Shown: positions 39,513 to 50,430, counted from the first letter of the stretch. The stretch: 64,000 nt of DNA from Anthracocystis setariae (GCA_928724745.1 CAKMXJ010000003.1:1178001-1242000); one strand, 5' to 3'. Translations and numbers: made by a program. The notes: generated from the letters alone by a model not told the origin.

Positions 39513-41138
39513 ATGAAGCTCGCTATCCAAGGCTGTTCGCACGGTGAGCTCGACTCGATCTACGCCTCTCTTCTGCGCACAGAACGAGAGACTGGAACCT
39601 CGATCGACGCTCTCCTTCTCTGCGGCGACTTTCAAGCGCTGCGCAACCCGTCCGATTTCCATTCGCTCTCTGTACCGCCCAAGTATCGACAGCTGGGCGA
39701 CTTCCACGCTTACTACTCGGGACTCAAGGTCGCCCCTGTGTTGACGTTGGTGATTGGCGGAAACCACGAGTCGAGTGCATACATGCACGAGCTGTATCAC
39801 GGTGGATGGTTGGCACCGAATATCTACTTTCTAGGAGCGGCAGGCGTGGTTGAGCTGGGCGGTTTGGTGGTGGGAGGCATCAGCGGGATCTACAAGGAGA
39901 AGGACTACATGAAGGCGAGATTCGAAAAGATGCCTTACGATGCAGGCAGCGTAAGGAGCGTGTATCATACGAGGATATTTGATGTGGCGAGGTTGAAGGC
40001 GATGAAGCAAGGCGTTGAGGTGATGCTGAGCCATGACTGGCCGAACACCATCGAGCAGTGGGGGGACACCCAGGCGTTGATCAAGAAGAAGCCATTTTTC
40101 AAGGACGATGTGGAGAGCGGGACGCTTGGTTCACCACCATTAATGGAGCTGTTGACTCAGTTGAAGCCCAAGTTCTGGTTTTCGGCGCATCTGCACGTCA
40201 AATTCGCCGCTCTGTATAGACATGGCAAGGCTCAGTCGACATCAGCGCAAGCGGCCGCTCGATCAGCCACAACGCAGGAGGCTAACCCAGAAGCGCTCGA
40301 TATTGCTCTTGACTTTGACGAAGAGGAAAGCGCAGCGAAGGACACATCATCCGACGCTGGAAGCGCATCGCAGGCTCCGTCTGCAGCGACGCGATTGTCG
40401 CATGCCGAGGAGGAAAAGACGACACGCTTCCTCGCCCTGCACAAATGCCAACCACACACGCCCTTCCTACAAATCGTCGACATCCCAACCCCGCACGATG
40501 CCGACCTCGAATCGAGTAAACGCGCCACCAACTTCACCCAACGAATCCACCCCACCCTTCGATACAACAAACGCTGGCTGGCCATCACCCGCGCCTTCCA
40601 CGCTTACTTTTCCACGCACTACCGCCAACCCTACATGCCGGACCCCACGTCGTCCGAGCTGCAAGCTCGCATCCAACAAGAAGAGCGCTGGCTCGAGATA
40701 CACTGTTCGTCACACCACGCTACGAGGAGTGGCGGGAAGCGAAAGCAGGACGAGCTGGAGGGTTGCGCCCTCGCTAGCGCGGATGACGAGGGAGCGTTGG
40801 ATGTTTGGCGAGTGCAACAGTTCGTACGAACCGCACCGGCGATCAACGAACCAGGAGGAATGGACCCTCGTCCAGGCGCTTGGTATACCAACCCTCAGAC
40901 CGAAGCGTTCTGCAACTTGATCGATATCGACAACAAAATCAACGCTCGTCCGCAAAATTTCCCCCCCCTTTTCACATTTGCACCACAGAGTCAAGAGTTG
41001 TCACAACCAAGCGACCCAAACGCGCTCGCTATCGATCTGGACAACTTGGACTCCGCCTGCGCACAGCCAAACCTCACCACACTCTCGGATACCGACCAAG
41101 ACGAACTTCACGCTCGCTGGAAAGAAGGCACAGGCTGA
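39513..41138 (+). CDS. DBR1: RNA lariat debranching enzyme
   Basis: The 541-residue protein is the metallophosphoesterase that cleaves the 2'-5' bond of intron lariats in the nucleus. All metal-site motifs are visible: GCSHGELDSIY (Cys8, His10), LLLCGDFQALRNP, IGGNHES, MLSHDWP and FSAHLHVKF. The N-terminal 250 residues match the catalytic domain; the C-terminal DBR1 region follows (FLALHKCQPHTPFLQI, RWLAITRAFHAYF) after an acidic spacer. The start at 39513 is fixed by the family N-terminus MKLAIQGCSHG; the frame is open 26 codons upstream. The gene has no intron. It ends 102 bases before the stop of the next, convergent gene. Confidence 0.97.
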   Translation: MKLAIQGCSHGELDSIYASLLRTERETGTSIDALLLCGDFQALRNPSDFHSLSVPPKYRQLGDFHAYYSGLKVAPVLTLVIGGNHESSAYMHELYHGGWLAPNIYFLGAAGVVELGGLVVGGISGIYKEKDYMKARFEKMPYDAGSVRSVYHTRIFDVARLKAMKQGVEVMLSHDWPNTIEQWGDTQALIKKKPFFKDDVESGTLGSPPLMELLTQLKPKFWFSAHLHVKFAALYRHGKAQSTSAQAAARSATTQEANPEALDIALDFDEEESAAKDTSSDAGSASQAPSAATRLSHAEEEKTTRFLALHKCQPHTPFLQIVDIPTPHDADLESSKRATNFTQRIHPTLRYNKRWLAITRAFHAYFSTHYRQPYMPDPTSSELQARIQQEERWLEIHCSSHHATRSGGKRKQDELEGCALASADDEGALDVWRVQQFVRTAPAINEPGGMDPRPGAWYTNPQTEAFCNLIDIDNKINARPQNFPPLFTFAPQSQELSQPSDPNALAIDLDNLDSACAQPNLTTLSDTDQDELHARWKEGTG

Positions 41139-41240
41139 TTCTAGCAATCTTAATCTCTTACTTACTTTCCCCCCTCCCCCCTTTCCCCCCCCTCGTTACT
41201 GCTGTGGACGTGGATGTTGGGAATACATTTCGTAGTTTGT

Positions 41241-42620
41241 TCAGGGGAAAGTCTGGGTTTGGAGTAAAGGCTCTACACGTCGGATGAGATCGTTGACCTT
41301 TTCGGGGCTGACTTTGTCCATGTAGCTGTAGAAGGTGGTGACTGGGTCGAGTTGTTGGCGAGTTTTGGGGTCTTTGAATTTGTGCTGGCCGCGCACTATG
41401 ACGTAGGATAGGATGGATGTCAGCGCCTTTAGCAGACTGTCGCCTCTTAGTAGTGGCAGAGTGTCGGGTTGCCTGAGTCCGGTTGGGATTGCTGACGAGG
41501 GTTGCATCAGCGAGTGCTGTGCCGAGGCGATGAGCAGCGAGGTGAGTTTATCGACGCGGTTGTAGATGGTGGTGAGCAGCGGGTTGGAGGCCGAGTTGGT
41601 ACGGGTGAGGTGGAATGTTTCGATGTACGCGCGGATGACGTAGGCGAGGAGGATCGGATTGGGCGGAGTGCGCGGCGTAGCGGACAGGTAGGTGACCAGA
41701 CTCATACGGTCGATCAGGCTCAATCGTGCTCGAGCAAGTTGCATACCCAATTCGTGCTTGGTCTCGATCACTTCCGCTTTGCCATCCGCCACGCCCTCCT
41801 CGTCTTTGCCCGGCTTGACAGCGCTGTGGCTGGCGATAACTCCGAAAGGATCCTTTTTCTGTACAGGCGCGCCAGGCAGCTCGACACTCGCCACAATCAT
41901 ATCCTTGTAGCTGTTCAGCTTCGAATGCAGCCTCCTCTGCACAAGGCAAAGTGTTTCCAAGTCGTATGACAGCCCGTAGGTGTAGCAGTCCAGGAAGGCG
42001 TTGAGTGCGATCTCGGGAAGTTGAATCCGGCCCGCGCGGCCAGCGAAGCTCTTGCCACTCTCCACACCAAGTGGTCCCACACGATCGCGGTACATCTTGG
42101 CAAGATCCAGCAGCTGCTCGAGTTCGGCCTGGGTAGTTGCGTGCGCAGCGAGCTGGCGCCATCGTTTTAGGGATGGGAACTGGCCGCGATCCAAGGACTC
42201 CCAAGCAAGAGAGTCGCGGTAGGCGCTGATGCCCGCGGCAAACTCTTCACGCGTCATCGAAGAAACGGCGGGCGAAGATCTCGACGACGACGACGACGAG
42301 GTGGTGGTGGTGGTGGTGGTGGCGGTGGACGAGGAGGAGACTTCGCCGAAGAGGTCATCGTCCTCAATGGCAAATTCATCTTCCTGGGCTTCATCACCTT
42401 CCTCCACGGCTGCGAAGGCGGACTTCTTGGACTTCTTCTTGTAGTGAGTGGGAGAAGTGCTGAAGGCACGAAGCACGGTGGAGGAAACTGGTGCACCTGC
42501 AAGGTTTCGAGACACGGCACGAGCAGGGAGAGTGACAGCGGCGGTGGAGTTGCTTCGCGCAGCCGAGCGCAAGAGCGCCCTGGCGAGGGTATGCGATCGC
42601 ATCGTGTGAGCTAACTTCAA
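41241..42620 (-). CDS. Probable mitochondrial protein of unknown function
   Basis: A 459-residue single-exon protein. The N-terminus is rich in Arg, Ser and Ala without acidic residues (MRSHTLARALLRSAARSNST, VLRAFSTSPTHYKKKSKK), a strong mitochondrial presequence with an RAFSTS-type cleavage region. After an acidic and Thr/Ser-rich low-complexity segment (about 75-115), the remainder is alpha-helical with no motif I recognise (GRIQLPEIALNAFLDCYTYG, LLAYVIRAYIETFHLTRT). Repeated helical segments are compatible with a mitoribosome-associated or PPR-like factor, but this is a guess. Met7 is an alternative start that would keep the presequence. Confidence 0.75.
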   Translation of the reverse strand: MKLAHTMRSHTLARALLRSAARSNSTAAVTLPARAVSRNLAGAPVSSTVLRAFSTSPTHYKKKSKKSAFAAVEEGDEAQEDEFAIEDDDLFGEVSSSSTATTTTTTTSSSSSSRSSPAVSSMTREEFAAGISAYRDSLAWESLDRGQFPSLKRWRQLAAHATTQAELEQLLDLAKMYRDRVGPLGVESGKSFAGRAGRIQLPEIALNAFLDCYTYGLSYDLETLCLVQRRLHSKLNSYKDMIVASVELPGAPVQKKDPFGVIASHSAVKPGKDEEGVADGKAEVIETKHELGMQLARARLSLIDRMSLVTYLSATPRTPPNPILLAYVIRAYIETFHLTRTNSASNPLLTTIYNRVDKLTSLLIASAQHSLMQPSSAIPTGLRQPDTLPLLRGDSLLKALTSILSYVIVRGQHKFKDPKTRQQLDPVTTFYSYMDKVSPEKVNDLIRRVEPLLQTQTFP

Positions 42621-43142
42621 CTTCCTGAGACTATTTGATCAGCTATATGCCAATGTCGAGCCGAAGCAAATGCCAATGAGTAGATGCTGCGAGTACTTGT
42701 TGTGGTGAGGATGGTGACGGCGTTGAATCTCGGAAGAATTGGATGAGCCAAACTGCTGAAGTGCGGAATTCAAGAAGAAATTTGGAAAGCGTTCATCACG
42801 TGGATCCCACCCCCATCTCCCGATCCCTTCTCTCTGTTTCACATTTCTATCGGGCCAGTTTATTCGAGACCTACGTCTGCACGCGACGAAAACCCACAGC
42901 CAAGCATTGATTGATAATGACTTGAAATACGAGAGGGCTAGCATGATGGTATGTAGACATACACCGAACGCATACAGGACAATGTTGATGTTTGTAGATC
43001 GGAAAGATGGTGTGTGAGCCTTTGAAAGTGCAAATCGGAGAAACATAAATGAAACAATTGAAGAGAAAGAGACGAAAGGACCGTGGAATTGCCGTCGATG
43101 GATGGTAGTGGCAGATGCTTGAAAGGTTTGGATAACGATGGA
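42621..43142. other. Intergenic, no gene seen
   Basis: The 522 bases between the mitochondrial-protein start and the glycogen synthase stop hold the promoter of the former and the 3' end of the latter. No coding or repeat feature was recognised. Confidence 0.55.
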
Positions 43143-45386
43143 CTAGCTATGGTGGCCGTTGGGTCCGCCAGAGTGGTTGCTCAGTGCGGCATCGGCGCGA
43201 TCCAGGTCCGCACTGGATAGGACCTTTCCACCGCCCAAGCCAGGAGTGCTGGCTCCGCTCATGCTGCCCACCGATGTGCCACGAGCACGCTGTTTGATCA
43301 CGAGCGGGTATCTGTATGGCTCGTCTTCGTCATCCGAGCCATGCTGCGACATGGTCTTCCAGAACTGTTGGTGACCCTTGTAGTCCGATGTGCTCAAACC
43401 CTGCAGCTCCTCGGTAAGCGTCCCGAACTCTCCTGGTGTCCTGGTGCCCGAAGCTTGGAACCTCGGCGATCCGGGCATCGAGAGAGGAGGCGCGATCTTT
43501 CCATCGTCGATATCGTCAAAGTAGCTTTCGATCGTGTCGTGCTCATCGAACGAGTCGGGGTAGGCTCGGCGAAGAGCCAGCTGACGAGCCTTTGCGTATT
43601 CGAGACCGAGACGCTTCCAGTCGAGAAGTTCGGAAAGACGCTCGGTGCGGTTACGCTGATTGATTCGCTGACGGCGAGTCTTTTGGGAGAACTGGAACAT
43701 CTGGTCGGTGAGCTGGTTGACCGAGTCCTCAACCGACTTCATGCGGCGATCCACAATGTAGATACCGTAGTCCTCACCTCGCTCGATGGTGTCCTCCATG
43801 AAGCAACCGAATCCGGACAAGTTGGTCGTGATGGATGGAACACCCATGACAGTGCACTCGGCGGGCGTGTATCCCCAAGGCTCGTAGTACGAGGGGAAGA
43901 CTCCCAAGTGGCAACCTCGCACAAACTCCTCGTAGTCAAGACCAAGAATTGGGTTGTTGGCGTTGAGGAATTCGGGGTGGAAGATGACCTTGACTCGGTC
44001 CGAGGTGCGGTTGAAGAGCTGAACGCGACGGATCTGGTTGAGGATGGGATCATTGTCGTCGTCCTGCATGTTGTGGGTCACGACCGGAGGAAGCGAGTTA
44101 CGCTTGAGGGCGAAAATACGTTTCTTGAGAGCGATCTTGTCGGCATCCGAGAGCAAAGTAGCAGGGTCGATCACGTCGGATCCCGTCTCGCCCTGGTATC
44201 GGGCCATCTTGTCGAAAAGGCGCTCACCGACGCGAGCCTGGATCTGCTCGACGGTGTCACGGAGCTGTTTGGTGACAGCCTGTCCCTTGAGCGCCTCGAT
44301 GGTGTAAGAGTTGGTAGCGGCAGGCATGATGATGAAGGCGACAACGGTGGTCTTGGAGCCGCTCTTCTGGAGCTTGTAGTTGAGACGGGCGAGCGACTCG
44401 ATAAACATGTCGACACCTTTGTTGCGGTACTCGTATCGTCCTGCAGTGAAGAAGTAGAGGGTGTTGTCAAGATCAAAGTCGTAGTGGCCGTAGAAGTGGC
44501 CCTTGACAAACTCGTTGATCTTGGCTTTCGAGACGGCGTGGAGGTTCTGGAACTCGTGCATGGCGGAGAACTTGACCACGTTGAGACCGTTGGGCAAGAC
44601 ACCGTCTGGCTTGCGCTTGAGCAAGTGCTCGGATTCGTAAGCAGTGATGTGGGAGACGGTTGTGAAGACATCGGCGCAGTGGGCTGCAGCGCGCTCGACA
44701 CAGTAGCGATGGTAGATACCACGCTTGCCTGCCTCGTGGTCGACGTCAAAGTACTGGAGGTTGTTGTAGAAGTCGACACTTCCGGCACAGAGGTAGCGAC
44801 CGAGGAGGGTGGCGTGGGTGGTGAAGATGGTGGTCACGTCAATGTGACGCTTCCTGCAAAGGGGAATCGCGAGACCGGCCTGCCACTCGTGGAAGTGGGC
44901 AATGATGGCACGCTTTCGCTCCTTGCTCGAGTACTCGCCCAGGAACCATGCGACGAGGTAGCCGAAGACGAGGGTCTCGTTGGTTTCGTGGTCATGGGAT
45001 GGAGTGGGGATGCCAGCAAGGTTCCAGAGATCGCCCTTCCACTCATCCATACGGTGATACATGCTGGAAGTGTCAAAGAGCAGGACACGAGGTGCGCGCT
45101 CAATGAGCCATCGGCCGTAGAGGAACTTGACACCAGCATCGCGCATGCTGTCGAGGGTCTCCTTGAGCAGAGGGTCTTCTGGCTCGAGCGACTCGACCTC
45201 CATGGGAGCGGTCTTGTACGAGAGAGGACCGATGAGGGTGTATCGGTCGCCATACTCTTGCGCTGTGACGGGGGCTTTGGTCTTGATGACCGTGTAGATA
45301 CCACCGACCTTGTTGGCGACTTCCCAAGCACATTCGAAGAGGAGGGGGTTATGAACGTCCCTCTTGGGAGCGTCGTGCGAGGCCAT
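43143..45386 (-). CDS. GSY1: Glycogen synthase (family GT3)
   Basis: The 747-residue enzyme extends glycogen chains from UDP-glucose in the cytosol. The N-terminal sequence is diagnostic ([20 protein letters not shown]), with the UDP-glucose site lysine in the KVGG motif. Further family blocks are [50 protein letters not shown] and the acidic catalytic region [16 protein letters not shown]. The Arg-rich glucose-6-phosphate regulatory helix is present ([14 protein letters not shown]). The C-terminal tail carries Ser/Thr-rich sequence ([14 protein letters not shown]) where phosphorylation would inhibit the enzyme in other fungi. Length is close to yeast Gsy2 (705). The start begins the frame and fits the family. 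Confidence 0.97.
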   Translation of the reverse strand: MASHDAPKRDVHNPLLFECAWEVANKVGGIYTVIKTKAPVTAQEYGDRYTLIGPLSYKTAPMEVESLEPEDPLLKETLDSMRDAGVKFLYGRWLIERAPRVLLFDTSSMYHRMDEWKGDLWNLAGIPTPSHDHETNETLVFGYLVAWFLGEYSSKERKRAIIAHFHEWQAGLAIPLCRKRHIDVTTIFTTHATLLGRYLCAGSVDFYNNLQYFDVDHEAGKRGIYHRYCVERAAAHCADVFTTVSHITAYESEHLLKRKPDGVLPNGLNVVKFSAMHEFQNLHAVSKAKINEFVKGHFYGHYDFDLDNTLYFFTAGRYEYRNKGVDMFIESLARLNYKLQKSGSKTTVVAFIIMPAATNSYTIEALKGQAVTKQLRDTVEQIQARVGERLFDKMARYQGETGSDVIDPATLLSDADKIALKKRIFALKRNSLPPVVTHNMQDDDNDPILNQIRRVQLFNRTSDRVKVIFHPEFLNANNPILGLDYEEFVRGCHLGVFPSYYEPWGYTPAECTVMGVPSITTNLSGFGCFMEDTIERGEDYGIYIVDRRMKSVEDSVNQLTDQMFQFSQKTRRQRINQRNRTERLSELLDWKRLGLEYAKARQLALRRAYPDSFDEHDTIESYFDDIDDGKIAPPLSMPGSPRFQASGTRTPGEFGTLTEELQGLSTSDYKGHQQFWKTMSQHGSDDEDEPYRYPLVIKQRARGTSVGSMSGASTPGLGGGKVLSSADLDRADAALSNHSGGPNGHHS

Positions 45387-48084
45387 GGTTGCCAGCTTTG
45401 GGATCGTTACGTATATTGATCGAGCTGGACGGGGATGCGAGACCTTTCGAGAGGGAAAAAGCGGTTCGGAAGGAAGTTGACAAGGCTTTGAGATATGTAA
45501 GAGGCGAACCGACCGGGGGGACGAGAAAAGGGCTCGCGGTTGGGGGATGTCAGGAAGGGGAAAGAGGAAGGGAGATGGGCTGGATGGAATTGAAGAAAAG
45601 GGGAAGTTGAGGGAATTGGGATCCAGGTCAGGTGGACACGAGTGCCTGCGTCGGAGAAAAGGTTGAGGATGGACGGGCTGATGGGGCGAGTGAGACAGAG
45701 GAGGTTGCCTTGGAACTGAAACGAGACAATTCTTGGGCTGAACAGACCGCCACGGACTGGCTCAGGAACTGGTTTGGGTTGGCTCGAGACACACACATAC
45801 TGTCGGATCTGATTGAATTGAATCGATTGAGTGCACGGCCAAGCGCGAAGCGAGGTGAGCTCACAAAGAGCGAGTGGACGAGGACATCCTGTGAATGGGA
45901 ACGAGCATGCGGAGCAAGTGGAGCAATTGGTGCGGCATTCAAAGTGCGGACCGACCGAAAAGGCGCTGGCAAGGTGGCGAGTGGCGGTTTACTTACCACG
46001 AGCTCAGAGCCAATAAGAAAAAGGGTCAGACGGCCAAATCATCTCGCAAGTGCCGACCGCGATGCTTTGCGTTCGATTTCAATGCGTTCGGGTGGCTAAG
46101 CTGACTGCGCTTTTGAGCAGCCAAGGCAGACCGGATGTTAGGCAAAGGTCTGGAGCCGTTGATGCACTCTCGACTTTTCTGGAGACTCCGCTAGGACAAG
46201 TGGTAGGCAAAGTGGATATGACCGGTAACTACACACTACTGATTATTGGCTGGAATCCGTACACTAGTGACCACAGAACTGTTGAATTCTCGGTCCGTCG
46301 ATCTGCGAAAAACGCACGGTGCCTCCAACATGCATCCAAGCAGGCTGAGAGAGACGTGCAGCAGCACATCATCTGAGAGCACGACTTGGACTCGTTCAAT
46401 TTATTATTAATTGATTTATCTACAACACTCTGGTGCATCTCTCTAACCCCAGTCCAAGGATTTGAGCGTGGACATCCTAACAAAATTCTTCTTGTTCTCC
46501 CCCGCATTGCTTCACTCGCACCGCTTGAGCCATCATCCATCGTCACCATATTAAATACTGTATTACGAGGGCCTCTCCCCGCCTGCCTGAACAGCAAAAG
46601 GTCGACACAAGATCACCGAATTCAGGAGATTGGTTTTGGCTTGTTCCCGCCGCATGGCAAATTCGCATGCAACGCAGTCCGCCCTTTGCCTTCTCGAATA
46701 GGACATCTGGAACATTGATCGAGATGAATCGATGGTCAAGCGTCTGATGGTTTGGAATCTTTGCTTTGTTTGGTAGAAAAATTCGAAAGGCGCTTCGCCA
46801 AACAAGCATGAAGATTGATCTGAGCGTACACGATCCAAATCGAAGAGTTGTCCCGTGTTCCGGAAAGAGTGACTCGTTTCGTAATCAGTAAGGGCAGGTC
46901 TCTGTTGGTTGAGTTCAAGGCAAGGCACAAGAGCGAATTTCATGCACGTTCGAGTCTCGCCAAAAAGCACAAAACCTTCAATCGATTTGGCCGCCACTCA
47001 GCGCCTCGGCTTCTCAGATACATACCACCACTGTACTGTACAGACAGTATCCACAATCGATCGGCTTTCTGTCTCTTCTGAGCAACGGTTTCGAACCCTG
47101 GCTTCCGCTCTTTTTGCGATCCGAACTCGGCTGCTTTCGCCTCTGCTTGGCTTTCATCGATATGTCACTATGTTGTACATTTAACCTTAAAGTCTATTCG
47201 CGACAAGACAGCTGAGATGTAGCATAGCACACACAGCATAGTGGAAAGGCGAACTTCTTGGTTCAAGAAATCGGTGATATGCCAAAATTCCGGTCGGTCT
47301 ACGGCGCTTCTCGCTCTCCCCCACACTTTTGGCGGAATTGGCATCATCAACATTCCGAATGCGACCAGGCCCTTACCATCCAATCTCCACCTGGCCTCTC
47401 CGCATACCGCTCAAGACGAGCCTGTGTTGCGTCTATCGCGGTGAACCTCGAGCTCGGTGGCTTCGCAGGACACGTCTCCTTTGTTGGTTCATCAGTAGTA
47501 GATATGTTGCCTACAACTTGGCAGCGACGACTAGATGAATGGCTCGGACTCGAACAGATGGGTTCGGAAATCTGTTCAATCTGCAGCTCCTTGCCTGAAT
47601 TGAAGCCAGTTGTGCTCAAGGCATGACCAACGTCCTAATGGTGTATGTAGCGTAGGGTCTTCGTTCAGGAAGACCCTTCTCCAATCGCCGTCACGCGTCC
47701 CTGAACTCTCGGGGCTGTGAGCTCCTTGACACTTCAACTCCACGCCCGACGCTCGACCGAGATTGCGCCCCCTCACATGCTCCTTCTCCGCAGACACTCT
47801 GTTCCAGGCTAACGCCGACATGATAATGAGTCTATTCATGCGCGACGGCGCAACGAAACACGACCGAAGTACCAGGCGACACAAAGTGTGGAGTGTGACT
47901 TGGTGGGGATACGGCTCTTCATCATCAGTTGATACTGAAGCAGCTTCGGATCAAGTTGCAACCTCTTGGAACTTTTCCTCCCTTCTTGTTAGATCCTCTT
48001 CCGATGATCTTTCGGGTTTTTCCTGATCCACTCCGGATGAACTAACATTTGCGCGGGTGTCGCGTGTGCTTTGAGCCTCGCGCT
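45387..48084. other. 2.7-kb region without a supported gene, left of the transposon
   Basis: The left part is the GSY1 leader and promoter. From about 46,100 on there is no convincing gene. A short forward frame near 47241-47444 reads ALLALPHTFGGIGIINI, reminiscent of the P-x-GGLGL block near the end of LINE reverse transcriptases, but stops surround it. It may be a decayed retroelement. The lower GC and frequent stops contrast with the flanking housekeeping genes. Confidence 0.5.
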
Positions 48085-48086
48085 TA

Positions 48087-48248
48087 TTCCTTTTTGCGGA
48101 ATTTAACGCGATTTTTGAATAGTTCACGTGATTTCCTAGCTTTCATAATGTGATTTCGTAAAGTGATTTTGCTTATATAACGTGATTTTGAATCTCATTA
48201 CGCTACGTCTGCCAAAGTTGTTGCACGATTTTTGCATTCATAGCGTGA
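48087..48248 (+). repeat. Left terminal inverted repeat (162 bp)
   Basis: It pairs with 49618-49779. It contains several GTGATTT/CGTGATTT copies and the shared block around gcttatataacgtgatttt. These short direct copies are possible transposase-binding sites, as in IR/DR-type Tc1 elements. Confidence 0.9.
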
Positions 48249-48365
48249 ATACTGCGAAACACAGTTGTATGCCATAGCGCGATTTGCTAGCGATGGCGTC
48301 AAGCTCCATATCGTTCAAGTGCATGGAATTGAATTGATGGTGAAAGAGACTACAAGTACGTGAAG

Positions 48366-49463
48366 CTAGACAACAAGGAAAGGATCGACATCGATGTCCT
48401 CGGGGTCTTGGAGTCCCAGACGAGCAAGAGCATCGCGAGCGTTGTGCTCAGGTCCAAGTGGATGGCCGTGTTCGGCAATGCGCATCCAGCGAGTTGTCTC
48501 GCGGAGCCATCCATCGCAGTCTTGAGGAGTGATCTTGCTGATGACAGAGTCGATGACGTTCATCAAGCCGTCGTGATCTTGAAGCTCCTGTCGGCTGACC
48601 ATTGGCTTGACCTTGGCAAAAACCCGTTCGGTAATGTTGAACCAGGGTGTGTACGGAGGAAGGAAAGCCAGATGATGGCCAGCTCGAGAGATCGTGTCAC
48701 GTACAGCATGCGTTTGGTGGAACTTGACGTTGTCCATGATCAGCATCCTGCTTTCTCCTCGGATTGCTGGGAAGAGCCTGTCCTCGAGGAATTGCTTGAA
48801 GTATGCCGAGTTCCATCCACCCTTGACCATGTCCGAAGCAACAAGTCCACCTTGCTTGCTGACAGCAACAAGAAGGGAAACGTTGCGCTGGCGATCGGCG
48901 GGTCTGTTCCTCTGCTGTACCCGATGTCCAATAGGAGCTCGGCCTACGGATCGCGATGTGTGGAGATTGAACCCGGCCTCGTCGAAAAAGATTGCGTTCT
49001 GGATGTTGTGGAGTTCATGCTGATACTGGCGCACCCAAGCTTGACGTTGCCGAATGGTTTCCTCGCTGTTGTAGCGCTCGTGCTCGATGTGAAGACGCTT
49101 GAGAGAGAGATGGCACTTACTTTTGACAATCCTTGACAGGTAAGAGACCGAAACCTCGGGTCCGTTGTTGCTGATGAGATACTCGCGTACCTCGTGTAGA
49201 GTTGCAGCCGGATGATCGTGGAAGTACTGGAGGATCAAAGCGATGGTGTCCGAGGAGATCCTGTTCGTCAATCGTCCTCTCTTGTTCCGCTGGCTGGTCT
49301 GGACCCCGGTATCCATGAACGTCTTGACGATGGTGTTGACAGTACTCCAAGGATATTCGAACCTCTTCGCAACTTTGGATACCTTCATCCCTCGAAAACA
49401 ACACATGTCCACGATCTTGTCTCGGATGGTGTCAGGAACGTGATTGCGACAACGTCTCGGCAT
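48366..49463 (-). CDS. Tc1/mariner (IS630 superfamily) DD34E transposase
   Basis: The intact 365-residue transposase begins with a helix-turn-helix DNA-binding region (GMKVSKVAKRFEYPWSTVNT). The catalytic triad is visible: first Asp in IFFDEAGFN, second in MLIMDNVKFH and Glu in PWFNITERVFAKVK. I count 82 residues between the first two and 34 between the last two, the classic DD34E spacing of Tc1-like enzymes. It would cut and paste the surrounding element at TA sites. The start at 49463 is the first Met of the frame, 155 bases inside the right inverted repeat. There is no intron and no internal stop. Confidence 0.95.
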   Translation of the reverse strand: MPRRCRNHVPDTIRDKIVDMCCFRGMKVSKVAKRFEYPWSTVNTIVKTFMDTGVQTSQRNKRGRLTNRISSDTIALILQYFHDHPAATLHEVREYLISNNGPEVSVSYLSRIVKSKCHLSLKRLHIEHERYNSEETIRQRQAWVRQYQHELHNIQNAIFFDEAGFNLHTSRSVGRAPIGHRVQQRNRPADRQRNVSLLVAVSKQGGLVASDMVKGGWNSAYFKQFLEDRLFPAIRGESRMLIMDNVKFHQTHAVRDTISRAGHHLAFLPPYTPWFNITERVFAKVKPMVSRQELQDHDGLMNVIDSVISKITPQDCDGWLRETTRWMRIAEHGHPLGPEHNARDALARLGLQDPEDIDVDPFLVV

Positions 49464-49617
49464 GGTGAGAGACGGAGTGGAGTGGAATTGGAGGGGAGCG
49501 GAATGGTGGATAGATGTGGTGAGAGGAAAGGAAGCAAGTTGTGAGAAGGAGAGGATGTGTGGCGACCACGGACCAAGCTGAGCTGCTGAGTCACACGTGA
49601 TCTGTGCGGAACAAGAT

Positions 49618-49779
49618 CACGCTATGGATGCAAAAATTGCGCAATGACTTTGGCGGACGTAGCGTAATGAGATTCAAAATCACGTTATATAAGCAATTTT
49701 CACGTTATGTGCAATTCTCACGTTATGTGCAATTTCACGGTAACCAGTCAAAAATCGCGTTAAATTTTGCACAAAGGAA
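49618..49779 (-). repeat. Right terminal inverted repeat (162 bp)
   Basis: It pairs with 48087-48248. Its distal half holds two tandem copies of cacgttatgtgcaatt plus a third partial copy, absent in that form from the left end, so the two repeats differ mainly in their middle. Confidence 0.9.
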
Positions 49780-49980
49780 TAAGGAAACGGCGTCACGCGC
49801 CACCCTGCCACTCACATCGAAATTTGTCTTGTTCTGCGCCCGTGACGCCTTTTAGGGCACAGAAGCAGCGGGTCAGGGTCGGACCCGCATCAATGACGGA
49901 TGTATTGCGCGTCAAAAAAGGGGTCAGCCGTTGACGCGGGTTTGTTTGCCATCCAATTCACAATTGGTTTGCTTTGTCGA

Positions 49981-50276
49981 TCACACCAGTCCGGTAATCA
50001 AATCATAGGATAGCATTGCAGAAAGAACGGAGAACACGATACACACAAGCACGATGCCAAAGCTGAGTATACCTTTGTACTGTCTGTGCATATCGAGCAA
50101 AAAAAGAGTCAAAGAACATTAGTCAGTCATAGTGTGTGTGTTGTGCGTGGACGGTCATAAGCAAGCGTTAGAAAAGGAGGTCATAAGCAAGCGTTAGAAA
50201 AGGAGTAGAACGGAAAGGAAGTGTTAGCAAATGCATGTACAATCACCAGGAAAACCACTACCAAGCTTACCAGCAT
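49981..50276 (-). CDS. Possible spliced 34-residue membrane microprotein
   Basis: This is tentative. On the reverse strand a TATATAA-type box (50431-50440) is followed after about 155 bases by ATG CTG and a GTAAGC donor at 50270. A pyrimidine-rich acceptor lies at 50080, with a competing AG four bases earlier. Joining 50271-50276 to 49981-50079 gives MLYKGILSFGIVLVCIVF and a further 16 residues to TGA, an almost wholly hydrophobic peptide. Several CTAAC/CTAAT branch-point-like sequences lie in the 191-nt intron. The first exon is only two codons, and other acceptor choices give unrelated short peptides. Confidence 0.22.
50153..50204. repeat. Perfect 26-bp tandem duplication
   Basis: Two identical 26-base units (50153-50178 and 50179-50204), each containing cataagcaagcgttag, lie within the putative intron of the small reverse-strand gene. 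Confidence 0.9.
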
Positions 50277-50430
50277 AGAACAATCCACAGCGGAGAACGG
50301 CCAACCAGAGCATGCATCTGGTGTTGACAAGGCCAGTGGTGGTGAAGGAAAGGTCGGGAAGCGAGTCTGAATGGATGGATGCTGTGATGTGTGTGGAGAA
50401 GAAGGAAGGAACGATGAGAAGCTCAGTCAG

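Larger units (their letters stand above)
48087..49779 (-). mobile_element. Complete Tc1/mariner-type DNA transposon
   Basis: A 1,693-base element is bounded by a TA dinucleotide on each side (48085-48086 and 49780-49781), the duplication expected of this superfamily. Its ends are inverted repeats of 162 bases each, starting TTCCTTT. Their inner 40 bases (48169-48208 and 49657-49696) are identical, while the middle part differs. Between them is one uninterrupted transposase gene. With intact ends, intact gene and intact duplication, the copy has the parts needed for activity. Confidence 0.93.

Noticed and set aside
43341..45419. 692-codon forward frame opposite glycogen synthase
   Set aside because: Antisense shadow: no family features, while the reverse strand encodes a complete glycogen synthase.
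45632..46099. 155-codon forward frame upstream of glycogen synthase
   Set aside because: Overlaps the GSY1 leader/promoter, no motif, composition unlike real proteins.
47080..47110. ggtttcgaaccc resembling a tRNA T-arm
   Set aside because: No acceptor stem, anticodon arm or A/B-box arrangement around it; no tRNA gene was found in the window.
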